A DNA stretch of 64,000 bases from contig JAAEZB010000002.1 of assembly GCA_018223085.1 (NCBI GenBank), positions 17,979-81,978 on the forward strand, read 5' to 3'. Under the pieces are notes generated by a model. The model saw only the letters and a list, made by a program, of their open reading frames with translations, had not been told where the DNA came from and ran no database searches. The position numbers were made by a program, and so were the translations under genes. The stretch's first letter is position 1; each line of letters starts with the position of its first letter. This DNA comes from Paracoccaceae bacterium. GTDB lineage: Bacteria; Pseudomonadota; Alphaproteobacteria; Rhodobacterales; Rhodobacteraceae. Positions 57,767-64,000 of the stretch are shown piece after piece.

Positions 57767-58687
57767 GTGCTGGACATTTCCGCCGCGCCCGGCTTCTGTT
57801 CCATGATGGATATTAAGTCATTACCGATTGAGCGCACGCTGGGCGACTGGATGCGCGCACGTTTACCCTTCGCCATCGCCGAACTATTCATGTTCGTTTT
57901 GAAGCAAGGATGGGCCGCCTTATTCGGTGGCCTTCTACTCATCGCAATGCTCATCACCGGGCGCATCTGGGACGCCGATTGGCCTATTGCCCGCTACGAC
58001 GCGCTCTTGCTCTACGCCCTGACACTCCAAATCCTCTTTCTCGCCCTTCGCCTTGAATCCTGGGCCGAAGCACGGGTGATCCTGCTATTCCACATCACTG
58101 GCACCGCCATGGAAATCTTCAAGGTCAATGCCGGGAGTTGGGCCTACCCCGGCGATGGACTGTTCAAGCTTTGGGGCGTGCCGCTCTTTTCGGGCTTCAT
58201 GTATGCCTCTGTCGGCTCGTTCATGGCGCGGGTGATCCGGCTCTTTGACATGCGTTTCGCACCCTACCCGCCCTTTGCCGCCACGGTCGCACTTGCGGTC
58301 GCGATCTACGTGAATTTCTTCGCCCACCATTACCTGCCGGATATCCGGCTTGCCCTGTTCGCAGCAACCGTTCTTCTCTATGCCCGCACCCGCATCTGGT
58401 TCCATATCGGCCAAAGCAGGTACTGGATGCCCCTGCCTCTCGCGGCCTTTCTTTCGAGCTTCTTTCTATGGCTGGCCGAGAACATCGGCACCATGACCCG
58501 GATCTGGCTCTACACGGGCCAAAACGCGGGCGATATGGTCAGCTTTGCCAAAATGGGATCATGGTATCTACTGCTCTACGTGAGCTTCGTCACCGTGACC
58601 TTGGTCCTCAGAGATGCGCTCTCCCCGGCGCCCTATGTGCCCTCTGGCTCACAGGAATCCGCGCCAAACCAGGACAACGATCAATAG
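57767..58687 (+). CDS. DUF817 family membrane protein
   Basis: Multi-TM; FHITGTAMEIFKVNAGSWAYPGDGLFKLWGVPLFSGFMYASVGSF. Confidence 0.88.
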   Translation: MLDISAAPGFCSMMDIKSLPIERTLGDWMRARLPFAIAELFMFVLKQGWAALFGGLLLIAMLITGRIWDADWPIARYDALLLYALTLQILFLALRLESWAEARVILLFHITGTAMEIFKVNAGSWAYPGDGLFKLWGVPLFSGFMYASVGSFMARVIRLFDMRFAPYPPFAATVALAVAIYVNFFAHHYLPDIRLALFAATVLLYARTRIWFHIGQSRYWMPLPLAAFLSSFFLWLAENIGTMTRIWLYTGQNAGDMVSFAKMGSWYLLLYVSFVTVTLVLRDALSPAPYVPSGSQESAPNQDNDQ

Positions 58688-59023
58688 GGTAAAAACTGCA
58701 ATCACATGGAAGGAGACCATCCCAAGTGTCGACAGGATGAGCCCCTTGCGCATGTCGCCCGGATCGACCGCCTCAAGCGCGGCGTGCAACTCCTCATAGG
58801 CCTTCTCGATAGGCTCAGCCTTGAGCTGCATACGGATTTTCGGGTGCCCGGCCTTTTGTTCCGCGTCGAGCAACTGGTGTGCATGCGCATGCATCCTCGA
58901 CGGCAAACGCCGCCCAACCTTGCGCATGGCATGGCCCAACCCCTTGGGTTCAAATGAGAACCTCTTCCCTGCCAGCTTAGCAAGGGATGCATTCTTACGC
59001 TGGATTTCGGCCGGATCAATCAC
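58649..59023 (-). CDS. Small C-terminally anchored hypothetical protein (GTG start)
   Basis: VIDPAEIQRKNASLAKLAGKRFSFEPKGLGHAMRKVGRRLPSRMH ... C-terminal TM; overlaps DUF817 3' end. Confidence 0.65.
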   Translation of the reverse strand: MIDPAEIQRKNASLAKLAGKRFSFEPKGLGHAMRKVGRRLPSRMHAHAHQLLDAEQKAGHPKIRMQLKAEPIEKAYEELHAALEAVDPGDMRKGLILSTLGMVSFHVIAVFTLLIVVLVWRGFL

Positions 59024-59112
59024 GCCAACTCCTCCTGCCCCGACCCTAGCCCAGCCCCGCGCGCCTCTCAACAGGGCTGGTGCCTCGGGTGGCGACTTGC
59101 TATCGAAAGACC

Positions 59113-59871
59113 ATGCTGAACACGCTCGAATATGGCACCCGCACCGCCCTGCCCGACCTCTTGATTGTCCATGGCCTCTATGGCTCTGGCCGTAACTGGG
59201 GGGCCATCGCCAAGCGCATGGCCCAGACCCGCCGCGTGATCTCTGTCGATCAACGCAACCACGGCACAAGCCCTTGGTTCGACACCCATTCCTATGAGGA
59301 CATGGCCGCTGATCTGGCAGAGGTGATCGAAGCGCAAGGCGTCCCGATGGATGTCATGGGCCATTCGATGGGCGGCAAAGCCGCGATGGTCCTCGCCCTG
59401 AAGCGCCCCGATCTCGTCAACCGCCTGATCGTCGCCGATATAGCCCCCGTCGCCTATACCCACGATCAAAGCCAACACATCGCCGCCATGCGCGCGGTGG
59501 ACCTCTCAAAGGTCGAAAAACGTTCTGATGCCATGATCGCGCTTGAGCCACTGGTGGACGACCCCGCCCTGCGCAGCTTCTTCACGCAATCGCTTGATAT
59601 TGAGAATAAAAAATGGCGGCTAAATCTTGATGTGCTTGAGCGTGACATGCCCAAGATCATCGGTTGGCCGGACGTTTCAGGGGCATATGAAGGCCCCACA
59701 CTCTTCCTGAGCGGGGCCGCGTCAGACTATGTCAAACCCGAGGACCGCACAACGATCCGGGCTCTGTTCCCCAAAGCGCGCTTTGCCAAAATCAATGGTG
59801 CGGGGCATTGGCTCCACGCCGAAAAGCCCCGCGAATTCATTCAGACCCTTCAGGCCTGGCTTGGCACGTAG
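59113..59871 (+). CDS. Alpha/beta hydrolase (YbfF-like esterase)
   Basis: LLIVHGLYGSGRNWGAIAKRMAQTRRVISVDQRNHGTSPW; MGHSMGGKAAM. Confidence 0.9.
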   Translation: MLNTLEYGTRTALPDLLIVHGLYGSGRNWGAIAKRMAQTRRVISVDQRNHGTSPWFDTHSYEDMAADLAEVIEAQGVPMDVMGHSMGGKAAMVLALKRPDLVNRLIVADIAPVAYTHDQSQHIAAMRAVDLSKVEKRSDAMIALEPLVDDPALRSFFTQSLDIENKKWRLNLDVLERDMPKIIGWPDVSGAYEGPTLFLSGAASDYVKPEDRTTIRALFPKARFAKINGAGHWLHAEKPREFIQTLQAWLGT

Positions 59872-59877
59872 CGTGCC

Positions 59878-60066
59878 TTAAGCCCCGGATTCGTAGAGTT
59901 TTTTCGCAATCAGATAGGACAGCGGGAAAGACACTACAAACCCGATAAGCGCAGACCACATGACCGGCGTCATCGTGTCGTAGCCCATGGTCAGGACGGC
60001 GATCATCGCACTACCGGCAATGGTCGAACCAATGAAAAGGTGTAGAATAAGAGATAGGCGAAACAT
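59878..60066 (-). CDS. Small two-TM membrane protein
   Basis: 62 aa MFRLSLILHLFIGSTIAGSAMIAVLTMGYDTMTPVMWSALIGFVVSFPLSYLIAKKLYE. Confidence 0.7.
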   Translation of the reverse strand: MFRLSLILHLFIGSTIAGSAMIAVLTMGYDTMTPVMWSALIGFVVSFPLSYLIAKKLYESGA

Positions 60067-60187
60067 GATCCGGGCCTTTTGCTAGGGCGCTTCCGAAGAC
60101 CAGTGATATCGCTCTCATACTTGCGCGCCTTGATCTACGTCAGAAAGGCATGTCATGCATGTGTCTTTTGTCGATTTTCAGAGCACT

Positions 60188-60565
60188 TTACAGGTGTTTC
60201 CGGATCGACCCCGCCTTGGGCGAAAGCCCCGCATCAATATCGCGCATCTCCAGAGATAACGCCAAGGACCGTTGCGCCATAAGGGCGGCTAAAAAGGTCT
60301 CAGCCGCTGCGAAAATTCTCGCTACTGCCGCCTCTTTGACCTCCTGTGGCCGCCCCTCCCGCAGGCGGATCGACATGTCTATAAAGGCGTGCTTTGGATC
60401 CCCATCCGCAATTGCATAATGCTCGGCCCGAAAAGCCCGCACCCGAATTCCCGCCATTGGAAACGTCTCAATCTCTGCCGCAACAGCCCGGATCGTTTCG
60501 CAAAAGGCGCGCATATCCAGCTCCCCTTCGAGATTGGCCGAATACTCGATACTGAAATGCGGCAT
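60188..60565 (-). CDS. hpaF: 5-carboxymethyl-2-hydroxymuconate isomerase
   Basis: MPHFSIEYSANLEGELDMRAFCETIRA with N-terminal Pro; DMSIRLREGRPQEVKEA. Confidence 0.85.
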   Translation of the reverse strand: MPHFSIEYSANLEGELDMRAFCETIRAVAAEIETFPMAGIRVRAFRAEHYAIADGDPKHAFIDMSIRLREGRPQEVKEAAVARIFAAAETFLAALMAQRSLALSLEMRDIDAGLSPKAGSIRKHL

Positions 60566-60636
60566 AACACCCTCCTCTTTAGCGACCAGATAGAGACTGC
60601 CCCCCGGCCTTGTCAAACATGAGCAATGCAAGGCAG

Positions 60637-60665
60637 TTGACAGCAATCTCAAATTTAACTTAACA
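60637..60665 (+). promoter_or_regulatory. Candidate sigma70-type promoter for hpaE
   Basis: TTGACA at 60637-60642, 17-18 nt spacer, TTAACAT; AT-rich stretch with TTAAC repeats. Confidence 0.4.
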
Positions 60666-60700
60666 TATTAACTAATTTATGGAAGGCATTGGGAGCACAC

Positions 60701-62209
60701 ATGTCGAGCCTTGAAAACAATCTCTCTAAACTGAGTGATCTGCTGAACCGCTTCCGTGCGACAGGCATTGCAAACCGGATCGCTGGTCAGGACCATCCCG
60801 GTTCGGCCGGGAGCTTTGAGACGATTTCACCAGTCGACAAAAGCGTGATCTGCTCTGTGGCCCAAGGCAATGCTGCCGATATTGACCGCGCGGCCCAAGC
60901 CGCCAAAGACGCCTTCCCAGCCTGGCGCGACATGCCCGCGCTTGAGCGCAAGAAAATCCTTCTCAACATCGCAGATGCGATTGAGGCACGGGCCGAAGAG
61001 ATCGCCCTATGTGAATGCTGGGACACCGGTCAGGCGCTACGTTTCATGTCCAAGGCTGCGATCCGAGGCGCAGAAAACTTCCGCTTCTTTGCCGATAAGG
61101 TCACCTCGGCACGCGACGGACAAACCCTGCAGTCGCCGACATTGATGAACGTCACAACCAGGACCCCGATCGGCCCCGCCGGCGTTATCACGCCCTGGAA
61201 CACACCCTTCATGCTCTCGACATGGAAGATCGCTCCGGCACTCGCCGCCGGCTGCACCGTGGTGCACAAGCCGGCAGAATTGTCACCACTCTCGGCTCGG
61301 CTCCTTGTCGAAATCGCCGAGGAAGCGGGCCTACCCCCCGGTGTCTGGAACACAGTGAACGGCTTTGGCGAAGACGCAGGCAAAGCGCTTTGCGAACACC
61401 CGGCGATCCGCGCCATCGCTTTTGTCGGCGAGAGTCGGACCGGGAGCCTAATTCAGAAACAGGGTGCCGATACACTCAAACGTGTGCATCTGGAACTTGG
61501 CGGAAAGAACCCGGTCATTGTCTTTGATGACGCCGATCTTGATCGCGCCCTCGATGCGGTGATCTTCATGATCTATTCGATCAATGGCGAACGCTGCACC
61601 TCCTCTTCGCGCCTTCTTATCCAGGAAAACATCCGCGAAGACTTCGAAGCTCGCCTGATCGAGCGCGTGAACCAGATAAAGGTCGGCCACCCGCTTGATC
61701 CCGACACGGTCATTGGCCCGCTGATCGGCGAGGAGCACTTTAAAAAAGTCACCTCCTATTTCGACATCGCCAAAGAAGATGGGGCAACGATTGCCGCAGG
61801 TGGCGAAACGCTCGGCAACGAAGGGTATTTCGTCCGCCCGACCCTGTTCACCGACGCCAATAACGACATGCGTATCGCGCGCGAGGAAATCTTTGGCCCG
61901 GTCCTGACCTCGATCTCATTCAAGGATGAGGTTGAAGCCCTCGCCATCGCCAATGATACGCCCTATGGGCTCACGGGCTACCTTTGGACCAATGACCTTA
62001 CACGCGCCCTACGCTTCACGGATAAGCTCGAAGCGGGCATGATCTGGGTGAACTCTGAAAACGTGCGTCACCTGCCGACACCCTTTGGCGGCGTCAAGGC
62101 AAGCGGTATTGGCCGCGATGGCGGCGACTGGTCGTTCGAATTCTACATGGAGCAAAAGCACATTGGATTTGCCATGGGGGACCACCACATTTCACAGCTT
62201 GGCGCATAA
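60701..62209 (+). CDS. hpaE: 5-carboxymethyl-2-hydroxymuconate semialdehyde dehydrogenase
   Basis: ALDH family: VITPWNTPFMLSTWKIAPALAAGCTVVHKPAE, LELGGKNPVIVFDDADLDRAL, INGERCTSSSRLL; neighbours hpaF/G/H. Confidence 0.88.
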   Translation: MSSLENNLSKLSDLLNRFRATGIANRIAGQDHPGSAGSFETISPVDKSVICSVAQGNAADIDRAAQAAKDAFPAWRDMPALERKKILLNIADAIEARAEEIALCECWDTGQALRFMSKAAIRGAENFRFFADKVTSARDGQTLQSPTLMNVTTRTPIGPAGVITPWNTPFMLSTWKIAPALAAGCTVVHKPAELSPLSARLLVEIAEEAGLPPGVWNTVNGFGEDAGKALCEHPAIRAIAFVGESRTGSLIQKQGADTLKRVHLELGGKNPVIVFDDADLDRALDAVIFMIYSINGERCTSSSRLLIQENIREDFEARLIERVNQIKVGHPLDPDTVIGPLIGEEHFKKVTSYFDIAKEDGATIAAGGETLGNEGYFVRPTLFTDANNDMRIAREEIFGPVLTSISFKDEVEALAIANDTPYGLTGYLWTNDLTRALRFTDKLEAGMIWVNSENVRHLPTPFGGVKASGIGRDGGDWSFEFYMEQKHIGFAMGDHHISQLGA

Positions 62210-62220
62210 AGACGGAGGAG

Positions 62221-63084
62221 GTGAAAATGAAACTCGCGACAGTGATCACACAAGGTCAGCACCTTTATGGTGTCATCAAAGACGACGGTTTTTGCGCACT
62301 GACACCCCTCTTCCCAGACTGGCCGACCTTGTTAGACGTGATCGAAGCACACGGTCTTCCGGTGCTGTTGAGCGCGGCAAAGGAGGCCCTTATCAGCCAC
62401 CCGCCCGGCGCCTTTTCCTACGATCTTCCTCTGCCCAATGCCCGCCGTATCCTCTGTGTTGGCGTCAACTTCCCCAACCGCAATGCCGAATACAAAGATG
62501 GCAGCGCACAACCCAAATACATGTCCCTTTTTCCTCGTTTCATCAGCGGCTTTGTTGGTCATGAGCAAGATCTTGTCCGCCCGCCGGAAAACCATACGCT
62601 TGATTACGAAGGTGAAGTGGCCATCGTGATTGGCAAAAGCGGGCGCCGCATCAATGCTGAAGACGCTTATGATCATATTGCGGCTCTGACACTCTGTAAC
62701 GAAGGGACAATCCGCGATTGGGTGCGCCATGCGAAATTCAACGTCACGCAAGGCAAGAACTGGGATCGCTCTGGTGCAATGGGGCCCTGGCTGGTCCCGT
62801 TTACCGACCCGGCTCAACTCGACGAGGCCCGGATACAAACGCGCGTCAATGGAGAGCTGCGCCAAGATGACTGGCTTGCCAACATGATGTTCCCGATCCG
62901 CGAAGAGATTGCCTATATTTCGACTTTCATGACACTTCAGCCAGGCGATATCATCGTCACGGGCACGCCTACAGGGGCCGGCGCGCGGTTCGATCCGCCC
63001 CGCTACCTCTCCCCCGGCGACGTGGTTGAGATCGAGGTCGAAGGGATCGGCCTCCTGCGCAACGGTGTGGAGGATGAGGCATGA
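62221..63084 (+). CDS. hpaG: 2-hydroxyhepta-2,4-diene-1,7-dioate isomerase/decarboxylase-type FAH family protein
   Basis: CVGVNFPNRNAEY; YEGEVAIVIGKSGRRI; DIIVTGTPTGAGARFDPP; position in hpa cluster. Confidence 0.8.
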   Translation: MKMKLATVITQGQHLYGVIKDDGFCALTPLFPDWPTLLDVIEAHGLPVLLSAAKEALISHPPGAFSYDLPLPNARRILCVGVNFPNRNAEYKDGSAQPKYMSLFPRFISGFVGHEQDLVRPPENHTLDYEGEVAIVIGKSGRRINAEDAYDHIAALTLCNEGTIRDWVRHAKFNVTQGKNWDRSGAMGPWLVPFTDPAQLDEARIQTRVNGELRQDDWLANMMFPIREEIAYISTFMTLQPGDIIVTGTPTGAGARFDPPRYLSPGDVVEIEVEGIGLLRNGVEDEA

Positions 63085-63881
63085 CGCCTGAAGAGCACAC
63101 TCAGGCAGCAAAGGCCCTGTTACAGGCCGAAGAAACGGGTCAGCAGATAGACCTGCTATCGCTACAATATCCCGACATGACCATGCATGACGCTTATGCC
63201 ATCCAAAACGCGATTTACGTGCAAAAACGTGCTATGGGACGCAAGGTGATCGGCTGGAAGATCGGCCTAACGTCACGGGCCATGCAAAACGCGCTTGGCA
63301 TCAACATTCCCGATAGCGGCATCCTCTTCGATGACATGAATTTTAGCACTGGATCGAATGTGCCTAAGTATCGCTTCATCCAGCCCCGGATTGAAGCAGA
63401 GATCGCATTTTTCATGAAAGCCCCCCTTTCAGGCGATGCGATTACGCGCGAAGACGTGCTCTCTGCCACCGAATACGTCACGCCTGCTCTTGAGATTCTG
63501 GACACACGCATCCGGCGCAAAGATCCTGTGTCTGGTCAGGCCCGCTCGGTTCTCGACACAATCAGCGACAATGCCGCCAATGCCGGAATTATCCTGGGCC
63601 GCGAGCGTTTTTCCCCTGAACAGACCGACTTACGCTGGGTTGGAGCGATTGTTAGCCGCGATGGAGAAGTCGAGGAAACCGGGGTTGGCGCCGGAGTTTT
63701 GAATGATCCGGTGGAAAGTGTTGTCTGGCTGGCTCGCCGCATGGCGCAATACGGCCAGAGGATCGAAGTCGGTCAGGTAATCCTCTCGGGCAGCTTTATT
63801 CGCCCTATCGAATGCCCCCCCGGCACCGCGATTTCAGCCGATTTCGGGGCTTTCGGGGCTGTCGAGATTGCTTTTGATTAA
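63081..63881 (+). CDS. hpaH: 2-oxo-hept-3-ene-1,7-dioate hydratase
   Basis: MTMHDAYAIQNAIYVQKRAMGRKVIGWKIGLTSRAMQNALGI; RIEAEIAFFM; 4-bp overlap with hpaG. Confidence 0.9.
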   Translation: MTPEEHTQAAKALLQAEETGQQIDLLSLQYPDMTMHDAYAIQNAIYVQKRAMGRKVIGWKIGLTSRAMQNALGINIPDSGILFDDMNFSTGSNVPKYRFIQPRIEAEIAFFMKAPLSGDAITREDVLSATEYVTPALEILDTRIRRKDPVSGQARSVLDTISDNAANAGIILGRERFSPEQTDLRWVGAIVSRDGEVEETGVGAGVLNDPVESVVWLARRMAQYGQRIEVGQVILSGSFIRPIECPPGTAISADFGAFGAVEIAFD

Positions 63882-64000
63882 GCGATAGGGCTTTTCAAAT
63901 CCCCTGAAATGCAAAAAGCGCCCCGTTAAGGAGCGCTTGAAACATGTTTTTTATCGTTAGAGAGATATGATATATTTGGTTCTTACTAGGTTTGGCGGTG

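Noticed and set aside
1-64000. CRISPR arrays, prophage, IS elements, toxin-antitoxin or defence islands
   Set aside because: No regularly spaced direct repeats of CRISPR size, no transposase/integrase or phage structural proteins, no recognisable defence genes; the P-loop kinase at 41966 has zeta-toxin-like features but no antitoxin partner

Overview
Ordinary chromosomal DNA from a Roseobacter-clade (Rhodobacterales) alphaproteobacterium, judged from gene content, GC-rich codon usage and synteny. It is densely packed with about 65 supportable CDSs and one tRNA (tRNA-His, GTG). I see no phage, transposon, CRISPR array or defence island. Main blocks: a metY-type OAH sulfhydrylase; a Lrp/AsnC regulator next to a Kef-type antiporter; cobT/cobS; carD, fdxA, an S4-domain protein and a SUV3-like helicase; rpoH; an RluA-family synthase; a MerR-controlled beta-oxidation cluster (MerR, acyl-CoA dehydrogenase, GST, thiolase, FadB-type); a nucleoside salvage operon (cdd-deoA-deoB-add-upp); malic enzyme; propionate-CoA ligase (prpE); nadK; glyA; and part of a homoprotocatechuate pathway (hpaF / hpaE-hpaG-hpaH). 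I did not find a clear new multi-gene system. The best second-look items are: (i) a dense cluster of TTTGCAAA-like sites in front of prpE; (ii) two dispersed copies of a composite intergenic element with 11-bp tandem repeats flanked by TTAAC motifs; (iii) a near-perfect 20-bp intergenic hairpin next to one copy; (iv) an orphan protein with PilM/GspL-like and PilP/GspC-like ends fused in one chain; (v) an RluA-family gene sharing its start (CCATGG) and stop (CTAG) with both neighbours; (vi) a candidate 20-aa leader peptide before a P-loop kinase. All product calls come from reading the supplied translations; no database search was run.
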